Source: Bartonella sp. MM73XJBT.G
Lineage (GTDB): Bacteria > Pseudomonadota > Alphaproteobacteria > Rhizobiales > Rhizobiaceae
Length of the DNA: 64,000 bases
Assembly (NCBI RefSeq): GCF_028618435.1
Contig: NZ_JAQISW010000008.1
Coordinates: 17,918-81,917 of the forward strand
Direction of reading: 5' to 3'
Shown here piece after piece: positions 8,115-16,385 of the stretch (positions are counted from its first letter, which is position 1; each line of letters opens with the position of its first letter). Both the position numbers and the translations under genes were made by a program. The notes under the pieces were generated by a model. The model saw only the letters and a program-made list of their open reading frames with translations. It was not told the origin of the DNA and made no database searches.

Positions 8115-10088
8115 TTACGACAAAGCCATTGCTTTTGATGTTTCACCTCTGCGTGGTCGAATAGGGGGGTGCTCTTCTTGTCTCGATGTTTCAGTAACCT
8201 CTTGACGTCGCTTTGTTGTTGAGCGCTCAGGCAACTTCTGGGGCTCTGATAAGCTTTGTTGCTTTTGCAATTTTTTATCGAGATCGGTAAGCGGTTGATG
8301 GCGTTGTTGTTGCTCTGTTTGATGGTTTTGCACAATGGTTTCTCTTAATTGCTTTATCGTATCAGCATAATCCTTAATGGCGGTACAAAGGGTAGGAAGA
8401 TTTTCTTCAGCGGCTTTGCGCGCTGCGTTTTTTATGCCAAGGGTTTTTCTACCAGCGAGCGGAGCAAAAAATGTTGGATCCTTTTCAATTTGAAAGACAA
8501 GCTCTTCTCCCATATCTGGAATTTTGTGCATATCTTCCATTCTATATTGCAAAATAAATGGATCATTATAAACAATTTGGCTCCAATATTGGACCTCTCT
8601 TTGACCATATTGAACCGATGGATCTTGTTGAACTCTGCGGGCAATTTCTTGATTTGACAGAGGCCCTATTTTCTTTTCTGAATTGAGCGGATTTGGTGTG
8701 TGTTGAGCGATTGCTTCTTCCTGTTGCGCGTGTTGATGCTGTCGTTGTTTGGTGTGAGGACTCCGTGAAATATTTTGACTCCGTGAAATATTTTCTTGTA
8801 TATATTTTGAGGTATATACAAAACCGTTAATGGCTTCAGACAGATTAGGAAGCGTTTCTTCAGCTTCTTTGCGCGCATGACTTTTTATGCCAAGAACTTT
8901 TCGACCCGCAAGCTTAGAAATAGATTGAGGGTTTTCTCTAACATCCCATAAGAGCTGTTCGCCCATAGGAGGATTTTCTCTAATTTCTTCTATTCTTTGT
9001 TCTAAAATAAGTCGGTCACCATAAACCTTTTCGCATAAAAATCGTATTTCTTCGTGATATGCTATGAGCAAGAACTCTTTTTCCATTGTATTAAAAGAAG
9101 TTTTTTGTTCCTGAGGCGGTTTTGGTGGTTCATTTGCTGTTTGTGGGGAGCCCGTTTTTTGCGTGACAGCACCGCTTTGTTTTCTGTCTCTTATTTGGTG
9201 TGCTTTGCTTGAACGAGGGACTGCATATATTTCACTGTCTTGTGATGATGAACTGCTTTGCTGCCGGACTGTTCTGTGCTGGGCTGTTTTGGGTCTAACA
9301 CTTGGGATGGGAGTTTCAGGGTTTTGGCTTTTTGTGCTGGTTTGCGCGTTTTCTCTCATGCCTGGAGGCGTTTGCGCTCTTGGTGTTGCATAGGGATTTT
9401 CTTCTTTTTGAACTGCTGTTTTGTGCTGGATTCTATCTTTTGCACGCGGTGGTCTTTGTGGCGGCGTTTTTATCTGCGTGGTGGGGTGCTCGAGGGTTTC
9501 TGTCTTTTGAATTTTTGCCTCAGTTGGTATTTTTTCTCTTACACGTGGGGGAGGGGGTGGGGCTACTTTTGGGGGGGAGGAGGAAGCTTCAACTTGTGGA
9601 CTTTGTTGTTGCCTCTCTTTTGCCCGTGGGGGTTTTGGTGGTGCTATTTTTGCCTGTAGAGGAGGCGTTTCTTGGGTTTCTGGCTTTTGAATTTTTGCTT
9701 CAGTTGGTATTTTTTCTCTTACGCGTGGGGGTGGGGGTGGGGCTACTTTTGGGTGGGAAGGGAAATCTTCAACTTGTGGGCTGTGTTGTTGCCTCTCTTT
9801 TGCTCGTGGGGGTTTTGGTGGTGCCACTTTTGCCTGTAGAGGGGGCGTTTCTTGGGTTTCTGGCTTTTGAATTTTTGCTTCAGTTGGTGTTTTTTCTCTT
9901 ACGCGTGGGGGAGGGGGTGGGGCAACCTTTGGAGGGGGTGAAAAATTTTCTGGTTGTTTTTGTAGAGGTGGTTTTTGTGGTTTTGGAGAAACTTGGGGAG
10001 GAGATGTTCTGGTGGGGGATTGTTCAGTCTGTTGTTGAAATTTTTCCATCATTTCGGTGATAAAAGGGGAGGGGGTTCTTTTTTTCAT
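8115..10088 (-). CDS. Bep effector with SH3-ligand repeats, tyrosine motifs and two BID domains
   Basis: This 657-residue protein starts at MKKRTPSPF: AAAGGA lies six bases upstream, and four neighbouring effectors also begin MKK. An earlier in-frame ATG would put that ribosome binding site inside the gene. Residues about 46-225 hold three 60-residue repeats, each with one PPPPPR and one PPKPPR-like class II SH3 ligand (PxxPxR). Two candidate phosphotyrosine sites follow: NPYATP (Y233) and EIYAVP (Y287), both YxxP. BID1 (about 332-450, LGIKSHARKEAE) and BID2 (about 475-600, LGIKNAARKAAE) follow, and the tail ends SKAMALS. BID plus tail serves as the VirD4 secretion signal in known Beps. By architecture it resembles the BepE type, but the proline repeats set it apart. 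Host partners are unknown. Confidence 0.88.
   Translation of the reverse strand: MKKRTPSPFITEMMEKFQQQTEQSPTRTSPPQVSPKPQKPPLQKQPENFSPPPKVAPPPPPRVREKTPTEAKIQKPETQETPPLQAKVAPPKPPRAKERQQHSPQVEDFPSHPKVAPPPPPRVREKIPTEAKIQKPETQETPPLQAKIAPPKPPRAKERQQQSPQVEASSSPPKVAPPPPPRVREKIPTEAKIQKTETLEHPTTQIKTPPQRPPRAKDRIQHKTAVQKEENPYATPRAQTPPGMRENAQTSTKSQNPETPIPSVRPKTAQHRTVRQQSSSSSQDSEIYAVPRSSKAHQIRDRKQSGAVTQKTGSPQTANEPPKPPQEQKTSFNTMEKEFLLIAYHEEIRFLCEKVYGDRLILEQRIEEIRENPPMGEQLLWDVRENPQSISKLAGRKVLGIKSHARKEAEETLPNLSEAINGFVYTSKYIQENISRSQNISRSPHTKQRQHQHAQQEEAIAQHTPNPLNSEKKIGPLSNQEIARRVQQDPSVQYGQREVQYWSQIVYNDPFILQYRMEDMHKIPDMGEELVFQIEKDPTFFAPLAGRKTLGIKNAARKAAEENLPTLCTAIKDYADTIKQLRETIVQNHQTEQQQRHQPLTDLDKKLQKQQSLSEPQKLPERSTTKRRQEVTETSRQEEHPPIRPRRGETSKAMALS
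9414..9953 (-). repeat. Three tandem 180 bp coding repeats (60 residues each)
   Basis: APPPPPR recurs at exactly 60-residue spacing (residues 56, 116 and 176), and the second proline motif also recurs (PPKPPR, PPKPPR, then a diverged PQRPPR). The first two units are almost identical at the DNA level; the third has drifted. The reading frame is kept. Confidence 0.9.
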
Positions 10089-10394
10089 GCATGGTCCTTT
10101 CAAACTCTTTCAATATTGTTTTTAAATACTATTTAAGAATGTGTGTTGGTGTTTATTCTGTTTTATGCTTTTTTATTTTAACTTTATGAGAGAGGATGTG
10201 AAACTGAGTGGTCTAACACGATTTCACTCTCTTGCTCTCTTGATGCTGCTTATGATCACTCTTTAAATACTGTTTTATCAATGGCTTAGATTAAATGGTG
10301 GAGAAATGAACTTCGTTCCTTTTTTCTTGGCGCAAACCACCTCTTTTATGTGTTGCGCCAAGATGTTGGATTCAGCGTGAAAATTTATGTCTGT
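10089..10394. other. Spacer between two effector genes with stem-loop
   Basis: An 11 bp perfect inverted repeat, TCTTGGCGCAA...TTGCGCCAAGA (10325-10363), lies 30 bp beyond the stop of the BID-BID effector. The same TTGGCGC hairpin lies behind two other effector genes. In the gene's direction it is followed by A rather than T residues, so its role as a terminator is uncertain. The rest holds the promoter area of the SH3-repeat effector, which does not share the block found upstream of its three neighbours. Confidence 0.5.
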
Positions 10395-11708
10395 TTAGCT
10401 AGCAAAAGCCATCGCTTTTGAAGCAGCAGTTTTGCGCGGACGAAAATCTGTTTCTCTTTCTCTCTGTTGGGTAGAGGGCGTTATTCCTTCATGTGTTATT
10501 GTTGAAGGCTCAAGGCGTTGAGCAGACTGTGAGACGTTTTGTTGTTGCTGCAAGCTTTGGGTTTGCTCAGATGCTTCACGACGTTCTTGTTTTGTTTGCT
10601 GAGTTTTTAAAATGCTCTCTCTTACCTGTGTGACAGCCATTGCATAATTGTCAAGGGCGTCAATGAGGTGAGAAAGACCCGCTTCAGCATGGATGCGTGC
10701 TTTATTTTTTAAGCCCCCAAAGTTGTGACCGGCGTATTTGTGAATAGACTGAGGGTTTCCAGCAAGTTGCTGTGCGAGCTGTTCTATTGTTTCAGGGTTT
10801 TGGAAAAGTTCTTCCACTTGTGATTTTAAAATGTCTGATTGACCAAAAACAACTCCGCACCAATATTGGGTTTGGGCATGGTGTCTTTTGACTTTTGAAT
10901 TTTGATGAATTTTGGTGTACATTTCTGCTTCTGAAAGGCTTTCTTTTTCCCTTTGAGAATGATCTGTTTTTTGCAGAAGTTTAGCGACAGCTGCTTTTCC
11001 CATGAGGCGTTCATAGTTTTTGAGTTCTTGCTCTGGAGATTGTGAAAGGCCCTCTCTTGCCTGTCTTACGGCTTCTGTATAACAATCAACGTTGATACAG
11101 AGGCTGGAAAAGCTCTCTTCTGCTTGTCTACGTTCTCTATTTTTGAAGCCCAAAATACTGGTACCGGAGAGTTTAGCAATGCTTTCAGGATGAGCAGCCA
11201 TGCGCCATGAAAGCTCTTCTCCCGCTTGAGGATTTTTTTGAATTTCTTGCATTTTTTCTTGCAAAATGTTGGGGTTTCCATAAGCTCTAGCGGATAAACG
11301 TTGGATTTCTTCTTGATAGGTTCGAACCAATGAATGGTGGGGAAGTAATAGAGAGATTTGTTCTTCTGAGAGTCGTGTTGTTGCTCCTTGGGCGGCTTGT
11401 GGGGCAGCTGCTGTGCGTGTTGTTTCAGTTTCTTGCGGTTTTTGGGGCGCGTTGTTTCTTGAAAGAGGCGTTGTTGAAGGTGCTCTCCTAACGGATGCCT
11501 GTGCACCTTTTGCTGTAATCGTTTCTTCTTCTGAAAGAGAAAGTCTTCCCTCATCTTCTTCCAGTATCGTTGATAGTCTTTTGCTTTTTAAAGGCTCTTC
11601 TTTAGGGAGAGGGGGGATACCTGAGACTTCTGCTGCTGCTTGTTCATAGAGTTCTATGAGTTCTTTTATTGAAGAGGATGGAAAAGGGTGAGGGTGATCT
11701 TTTTTCAT
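10395..11708 (-). CDS. BID-BID type IV secretion effector (Bep)
   Basis: This 437-residue effector has an unstructured N-terminus of about 110 residues that is rich in acidic, proline and alanine residues. BID1 (about 113-235, core LGFKNRERRQAE) and BID2 (about 257-378, core GGLKNKARIHAE) follow, then a basic glutamine-rich tail ending SKAMAFAS. No Fic domain and no clear EPxYA-type tyrosine motif is present. BID domains are four-helix bundles that serve as T4SS signals and, in several Beps, have host functions of their own. The ribosome binding site AAAGGAAACGTGC precedes the ATG. BepG is also built only of BIDs but usually has more of them, so I assign no symbol. Confidence 0.85.
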   Translation of the reverse strand: MKKDHPHPFPSSSIKELIELYEQAAAEVSGIPPLPKEEPLKSKRLSTILEEDEGRLSLSEEETITAKGAQASVRRAPSTTPLSRNNAPQKPQETETTRTAAAPQAAQGATTRLSEEQISLLLPHHSLVRTYQEEIQRLSARAYGNPNILQEKMQEIQKNPQAGEELSWRMAAHPESIAKLSGTSILGFKNRERRQAEESFSSLCINVDCYTEAVRQAREGLSQSPEQELKNYERLMGKAAVAKLLQKTDHSQREKESLSEAEMYTKIHQNSKVKRHHAQTQYWCGVVFGQSDILKSQVEELFQNPETIEQLAQQLAGNPQSIHKYAGHNFGGLKNKARIHAEAGLSHLIDALDNYAMAVTQVRESILKTQQTKQERREASEQTQSLQQQQNVSQSAQRLEPSTITHEGITPSTQQRERETDFRPRKTAASKAMAFAS

Positions 11709-11964
11709 GCACGTTTCCTTTCAAAAATTGTTTTAGAAAACCTCTTTGGTGCATAGTCGTTCTTTATGCTTGGATTACTTTGAGACAAAGGAAGATGTCG
11801 AACTGATATGCGCTCCAAAGATCTGCGCTATTTAAGGCTAGAATAATGGAGCTTTGTGTCTTTTATACAGTTTTTTTGTGAAATTTTATCAATAAGTTAT
11901 AGGAAATTACAGGGTCCATTTTTAGGACCGTTTTAGGACTATTTTTTGTAACATTCTAAAACAA
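11709..11964 (-). promoter_or_regulatory. Conserved effector upstream block, copy 1
   Basis: This is one of three near-identical blocks of about 250 bp (also 12915-13156 and 14415-14670), each directly upstream of an effector start. On the minus strand each has TTATTGATA (-35-like, 11887-11892) and TATAAAA (-10-like, 11862-11867) with 19 bp between, then an AAAGATTTCGCGCTATT-like stretch and the AAAGGAAAC ribosome binding site. Conservation well beyond the core promoter suggests regulator sites or a long leader as well as recent duplication. Confidence 0.65.
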
Positions 11965-12003
11965 TTCTTGGCGCAATCGTAAGGAGACGATTTACGCCAA
12001 GAA
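11965..12003 (-). terminator. Probable terminator of the 282-residue effector gene
   Basis: The arms TTCTTGGCG...CGCCAAGAA plus inner ATCG/CGAT pairs form a long stem about 60 bp past the stop codon. On the minus strand it is followed by TTGTTTT. The same hairpin occurs at 13157-13195. Confidence 0.65.
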
Positions 12004-12065
12004 AATTACTCAAAAAGAGATTAAACGAAAAACAAAAATTGATCTGTTTTTATACTCATGTTCCT

Positions 12066-12914
12066 TTACATGGCATAAGCCATTCCTCTTTCTCCATGTC
12101 TTTGTCGTTGTTGGCTTTGCTCTGGACTCTCAGGATTTTGTCCTCTTTCGTGATGATGGTGATGACGATGATGAGATCTTTCAGCGTGCTGAGAATGTTC
12201 TTGATGGCGTCTTTGTTCCGCGTGAGGGGTTTGTAAAATCCTCTCTCTTGCCTCTTCTACAGTTTTTGTATACCCATCAAGAGCATCAATGAGCGGCTTA
12301 AAGCCATCTTCAGCTTGTTTGCGTGCTTGACTTTTCATGCCAAGCGCTTGGCGACCAGCAAGTTTTCCCATGCTTTCAGGATCCTCAGCAAGTTGATCTG
12401 AAAGGTCTTTTCCTTTGCTGGGATCTTTAAGTATTTCTTGCAAGCGTTGCTGGAAAAGTTTGTCATTGCCATAAACAACTTGACCCCAATGTACCACCTC
12501 TTCTGCATATGCTTGGACCTTTGGATTTTTTAAAAGCATAACACTCATTTGGTCAGGTGTGAGGGAAGATGAAGGTCTTCCTCTTTGTTGTGGAGCAACC
12601 GTTGCATAGTCGGTTTCAGATTCTGATAGCTTTTGTTGATTGCGTCCAACTTTTGAAGGGTCAATGTTGCTAACAGATGCGTATGTAACTTCTTCTTCGC
12701 GTTTTCGGGGAGCAACTTCTGTGTAATCGGTTTCAGATTCTGATAATCTTTGTTGATTGCGTCCAGCTTTTGAAGGGTCAATGCTGCTAACAGATGCGTA
12801 TAGAACGTCATCTTCTGGGTTTGGTCCGCGCTGGTTTCCTCTGTTTGGTTTATTCACTGTTGCGTAGAGGGGTTCTTGGTTTTGGGGATCTTGGTGTGGT
12901 TGATGTTTTTTCAT
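12066..12914 (-). CDS. Phosphotyrosine-motif BID effector (Bep) with ITIM/ITSM-like repeats
   Basis: This 282-residue effector has an N-terminal tyrosine-motif region and one C-terminal BID (about 115-235, core LGMKSQARKQAE). Five tyrosine motifs are present: EPLYATV (Y17), VLYASV (Y39), TDYTEV (Y64), VTYASV (Y78) and TDYATV (Y103). Y39 and Y78 fit the ITIM pattern (I/V/L/S)xYxx(I/V/L); Y64 and Y103 fit the ITSM pattern TxYxx(V/I). The last four come from a 39-residue tandem duplication. The histidine-rich basic tail ends GERGMAYAM, almost the same as in the next upstream effector. In BepD-BepF such motifs are phosphorylated by host kinases and recruit SH2 proteins; that this protein behaves likewise is inference. 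Confidence 0.88.
   Translation of the reverse strand: MKKHQPHQDPQNQEPLYATVNKPNRGNQRGPNPEDDVLYASVSSIDPSKAGRNQQRLSESETDYTEVAPRKREEEVTYASVSNIDPSKVGRNQQKLSESETDYATVAPQQRGRPSSSLTPDQMSVMLLKNPKVQAYAEEVVHWGQVVYGNDKLFQQRLQEILKDPSKGKDLSDQLAEDPESMGKLAGRQALGMKSQARKQAEDGFKPLIDALDGYTKTVEEARERILQTPHAEQRRHQEHSQHAERSHHRHHHHHERGQNPESPEQSQQRQRHGERGMAYAM
12582..12815 (-). repeat. Tandem 117 bp coding duplication (2 x 39 residues)
   Basis: The unit YASVS(S/N)IDPSK(A/V)GRNQQ plus LSESETDY occurs twice, about residues 34-72 and 73-111 of the effector. The tyrosine pairs Y39/Y78 and Y64/Y103 are both exactly 39 residues apart. Confidence 0.9.
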
Positions 12915-13156
12915 GGCTGTTTCCTTTCAATATTTTTAGAAAACCTCTTTGGGGCATTCTTGCCTTTTATGCTTTGTTTGTTTTGAGACAAAAAAAGACA
13001 TTTTACCGAATGTCCTCCAAAGATTTCGCGCTATTCGAAATCAGTGTAACGGACATTTGTGTCTTTTATACAGTTTTTTTATGAAATATTATCAATAAGT
13101 TATAATAAATAACGGGGGTCACTTTTAGGACTATTTTTTGTAACACTTTAAAACAA
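12915..13156 (-). promoter_or_regulatory. Conserved effector upstream block, copy 2
   Basis: This is the second copy of the shared upstream block. The TTATTGATA and TATAAAAG elements and the AAAGGAAACAGCC ribosome binding site are kept with the same spacing as at 11709-11964 and 14415-14670. Confidence 0.65.
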
Positions 13157-13195
13157 TTCTTGGCGCAACCGTAAGAAAACGATTTACGCCAAGAA
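13157..13195 (-). terminator. Probable terminator of the 380-residue effector gene
   Basis: The inverted repeat TTCTTGGCGCAA...TTACGCCAAGAA lies about 75 bp after the stop. On the minus strand TTGTTTTAAAG follows. It is a paralogue of the hairpin at 11965-12003. Confidence 0.65.
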
Positions 13196-13271
13196 ACTCA
13201 CTGCAAAAACTTTATGCAAAAGAAATGATATAAAAAAACAAAAATTGATCTGTTTTTATATTTATGTCCCT

Positions 13272-14414
13272 TTACATGGCATAAGCCATTCCTTTTTCTC
13301 CATGCCTTTGTCGTTGTGGGCTGTGTTCTGGACTGTCTGGGCTTTGTCCTCTTGCATGATGACGACGGTGATGGTGTCTGTGTTCATCCCTTTCTGGACT
13401 TTTTTGTTTTTCACCTCTTTCAATTTCACGTGTAAATTGTTTATGAAGTTTTTTTGTTTTGTCTATATGTCTTTCAAGGGCTGAGCAAAGGTGAGAAAAA
13501 CCCTCTTCAGCCTCTTTGCGATCAGGACTTTTTATGCCAAGGACTTGCCGACCAGCAATTTTTCCAGCGCTTTCAGGATGAGCTGCAAGATTCCATAAGA
13601 CCTTATCAGCACCTTGAGGATCTTCAAGAACCTTCGCAAGTTGTTCATTCAAGGCATGCTCATTGTTATAAACGGTTTTGCACCAAACTTGAACTTCTCT
13701 TACACCATATTGAAATCCTTCGTGTTGTAAAAGTTTGCTCGTAACCATATCTTTAGGGGTTTGAGGAGGGGGCGTTGCTGCTCTGCCCACGCCTTCGTAG
13801 ATGGGATTTTCCCGTTGTTGGGATTCTTGTCCGCCTTCAGCCCCCATGCCCAATGTTGCATAGACAGTTTCTATTGGTTTATGAGGAGCGCGCCCGCTCT
13901 GTGTTCTCGGATCAATTTCTGCATAGAGATGTTCCTCTTGTTTTTGGGGGGCGCGTAAATCCTGCGTGCTTCCGCTAGGTGAGTCATAGAGGGGGTTTCT
14001 TTGTTCTTGAAACTCTGTTTCACCTGTTGCTAAATTAACGACGGCATAGGGATTTGTGGGGTTTTCTGGGGAAGGCTCACGTGAACTTCTTCCAGCAGCT
14101 GCTGCACGGGTAGCTCCTAGTGGGTATTGGGGGGCATAGGGCGTTTCTAGTGGTCGCTGAGAAGGCGGCGTATCATAGGCACCTGCTCCCATTCGCGGTG
14201 TGTTGTAGGGAGTGTTTTCTTGTGTATTTGATCTCCCCCGCGGTGTGTCATAGGGAGAAGCTTCCTGGAGAGGCTGTCTTCTGTTTGCTGCTTGTATCTC
14301 TTCTGGGCTTGGGATGCGCGGACCGCCTCTTCTGCGTGATTTATCAACTTGTGCGTAGAGGGGCTCTGGGTTCTGGGTTTCTGGATTTTGAGGTTCTGGG
14401 TGGCTTTTTTTCAT
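13272..14414 (-). CDS. Phosphotyrosine-motif BID effector (BepD-like Bep)
   Basis: This 380-residue effector has about eleven tyrosines in a disordered proline-rich N-terminal half and one BID (about 222-345, core LGIKSPDRKEAE). The motifs include EPLYAQV (Y20), SPYDTP (Y55), TPYNTP (Y70), GAYDTP (Y80), NPYAVV (Y123), NPLYDSP (Y143), EHLYAEI (Y164), ETVYATL (Y185) and NPIYEGV (Y206). YDTP/YNTP match the YxxP pattern bound by Crk-family SH2 domains; EPLYA resembles BepD and CagA EPIYA motifs. The tail is histidine-rich and ends GEKGMAYAM. It lies between bepC and the 282-residue effector, with which it shares tail, 3' and 5' flanks. BepD family is the best guess; orthology is not proven. Confidence 0.87.
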   Translation of the reverse strand: MKKSHPEPQNPETQNPEPLYAQVDKSRRRGGPRIPSPEEIQAANRRQPLQEASPYDTPRGRSNTQENTPYNTPRMGAGAYDTPPSQRPLETPYAPQYPLGATRAAAAGRSSREPSPENPTNPYAVVNLATGETEFQEQRNPLYDSPSGSTQDLRAPQKQEEHLYAEIDPRTQSGRAPHKPIETVYATLGMGAEGGQESQQRENPIYEGVGRAATPPPQTPKDMVTSKLLQHEGFQYGVREVQVWCKTVYNNEHALNEQLAKVLEDPQGADKVLWNLAAHPESAGKIAGRQVLGIKSPDRKEAEEGFSHLCSALERHIDKTKKLHKQFTREIERGEKQKSPERDEHRHHHRRHHARGQSPDSPEHSPQRQRHGEKGMAYAM

Positions 14415-14670
14415 GGCTGTTTCCTTTCAATATTTTAGAAAACCTCTTTGGTGCATTCCCCATTTTTTTGATAGCTTTTTAAGACAAAAGAAGATATCAA
14501 AATGAATGCTCTCCAAAGATTTCGCGCTATTCATATTGGCTTGTAATGGAGGTTTATGTCTTTTATACAGTTTTTTTGTGAAATCTTATCAATAAGTTAT
14601 AATAAATAATACATAAATAACGGGGGTCATTTTTAGGACTATTTTTTGTAACATTTTAAAACAATTCGTG
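14415..14670 (-). promoter_or_regulatory. Conserved effector upstream block, copy 3
   Basis: This is the third copy of the shared block, upstream of the BepD-like gene. TTATTGATA and TATAAAAG are spaced as in the other copies, and the AAAGGAAACAGCC ribosome binding site precedes the ATG. The block ends about 60 bp from the bepC stop, so bepC and the tyrosine effector have separate transcription starts. Confidence 0.62.
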
Positions 14671-14733
14671 GGGAAAAGTGCGATGAAATGATTAGGATCA
14701 AGCGTTTGTTGGAAGGCAAAAGGGAGCGCATTT

Positions 14734-16332
14734 TTATCCGGTAAGAGCTAGCGATGAGGAACGACTAACTTTCAAACTGCGGACTTGACATTGTGCGTCT
14801 TGGGTATCCTTGACAGTCTGTGCAATTTCTTTGGCTTTGCTTTCTGATGTTCCAAGAAGACAAGCTAGTCTTGTATGATCTTTTTCTTGTATGGCTTTAC
14901 GCTCATCTGAGGAGAGACGGTTGTGTAGTTGGCGGGAAAAGGTATGGAGTTCTTGTTGTAGTGAACGAGAATGCAATAAAGTTTCCCTTTGTTGTTCTTC
15001 TGGTAAAGCAAAAAGGTTTTGTAAATTTTTTCCAGGTTTTTCGATCACGCGGCTTAGGCGGTTTTGTTCTCTTTGATGATGCTCTAGAATTTCATCTTTT
15101 GCTTGTTGTGTTATTGCACCATAATTTTTAAGGGCTTGGCTGAGTTGTGGAACGGTCTGTTCGGCTTGTCTGCGATGTGGACTTTTTATGCCAAGAGTTT
15201 TTCTCCCGGCAAATTTAGAAATTGATTGAGGGTTTTGTAAAATTTCATCAGCAAATTGATTTCCTAAGTTTGGAGTTGCTGTTATGATATCCATTTTTGT
15301 CTTTAAGGCTTGGGTTTTACCATAAACAATCTTTGATAAATGTTCGATTTCTTTTCGGCATGTTTCAACATAAGAATCATTTGAAACTTTTGTGATTAAT
15401 GATTCATGGGAGAGAGAGGTTAATGTTTCTTTTGGAATGAGAGTTTCTTTTACATTTTGAACGTTGGTTTTTTGAAAACGGAGGCGATCGCCGTTCTGTA
15501 ATGTTTTGATCTGTTCTGGAGGAAGATCATCTTTGTGGCTCACGACAAATCCGCCCTCGACTTCCATAACAAACCCTTCTGCTGAAGCGCCTCTAAAGAT
15601 GCCTTCATAAAGGATCCCTTCTTTTGCAGCAACAACAACACGGTTGTTAATTTCATCCAGTTTAGCTTCTCTCATTTGGGAGATAAATTCTTTTAAAACA
15701 AGAGACTTTTGCGGATGGGTGATATCTTCAAAAAGATCTTTCATCGGTTGGGGATTGCCATATTGCATGGCTTCAATACAAGCTGCTGTCATGCGTTTTT
15801 TTGTGATGAACGAAAAGTCAATGGTATGGCCTGCTGCTTGTCCAAGTTTTTCCATAAACATTCGATTAACGCGTCCATTGCCTTTTCGGAAAGGATGGGC
15901 GTGTTCGAGCGCCATAAAAACTTCAGCAGCACTTTCAGCAAACTCTTGGCGTGATAAACCTTTCAAATTGTTCTTTTCGCTTAGTGTTTTTTCAAGTTGT
16001 TTGAGCTCTTTTTTTATCTGTGGACCAATGGCAAAAGGAACTTCATAACCTTTGGGGCGCATCGCTGGCATACGGGCAGTGCTGCCATCTTCAAAGGTAA
16101 AGGATGTATCGCGGGTTTTACCTGCCCATTCAAAAGCTTGGTGGAAGAAGCTCCAGTGAATTAATTTGAGATAAGCGGCATCAAACTTTTGGGGTGGTGG
16201 TTCATGACGAAAATTAATAGCCTCTTTTGCGATATCTTGGGCGCAGCGTTCATACAGTTTTTGGGAGTCTTTGATGCCATATTTATTTTTTAATGTTGAG
16301 GTTCCTTTATAGAGATAATTTTGCTCTAACAT
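14734..16332 (-). CDS. bepC: BepC-type effector, Fic-OB-BID with HPFRKGNGR motif
   Basis: This protein has 532 residues, the size of known BepC. The Fic domain (about 5-210) has the flap DTSFTFEDGSTARMP and the motif HPFRKGNGRVNR at 146-157, where lysine replaces the usual Asp/Glu. This K-variant is typical of BepC, which lacks demonstrated AMPylation and in host cells recruits the Rho exchange factor GEF-H1 to cause stress fibres (established for B. henselae/tribocorum). An OB-fold (about 230-300), a BID (about 310-430, LGIKSPHRRQAE) and a post-BID helical region follow; the tail ends SLALTG. AAGGAG lies eight bases before the ATG. It is the first gene after virD4, with a relic antitoxin frame just upstream. 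Confidence 0.9.
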   Translation of the reverse strand: MLEQNYLYKGTSTLKNKYGIKDSQKLYERCAQDIAKEAINFRHEPPPQKFDAAYLKLIHWSFFHQAFEWAGKTRDTSFTFEDGSTARMPAMRPKGYEVPFAIGPQIKKELKQLEKTLSEKNNLKGLSRQEFAESAAEVFMALEHAHPFRKGNGRVNRMFMEKLGQAAGHTIDFSFITKKRMTAACIEAMQYGNPQPMKDLFEDITHPQKSLVLKEFISQMREAKLDEINNRVVVAAKEGILYEGIFRGASAEGFVMEVEGGFVVSHKDDLPPEQIKTLQNGDRLRFQKTNVQNVKETLIPKETLTSLSHESLITKVSNDSYVETCRKEIEHLSKIVYGKTQALKTKMDIITATPNLGNQFADEILQNPQSISKFAGRKTLGIKSPHRRQAEQTVPQLSQALKNYGAITQQAKDEILEHHQREQNRLSRVIEKPGKNLQNLFALPEEQQRETLLHSRSLQQELHTFSRQLHNRLSSDERKAIQEKDHTRLACLLGTSESKAKEIAQTVKDTQDAQCQVRSLKVSRSSSLALTG

Positions 16333-16385
16333 ATTGTTTCTCCTTAAAAGATAGGGTGGTGGTTGATACGCGCCTTAAACGCGGG

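Noticed and set aside
9414..9953. Regular repeats as a CRISPR array
   Set aside because: Units are 180 bp, contiguous and in coding frame; no short repeat with unique spacers. No CRISPR array or cas gene is seen in the window.
9302..10060. Long plus-strand open frame (252 codons) rich in Phe, Leu, Val and Gly
   Set aside because: It is the antisense of the proline-rich repeats of the effector; no ribosome binding site and biased composition explained by the opposite strand.
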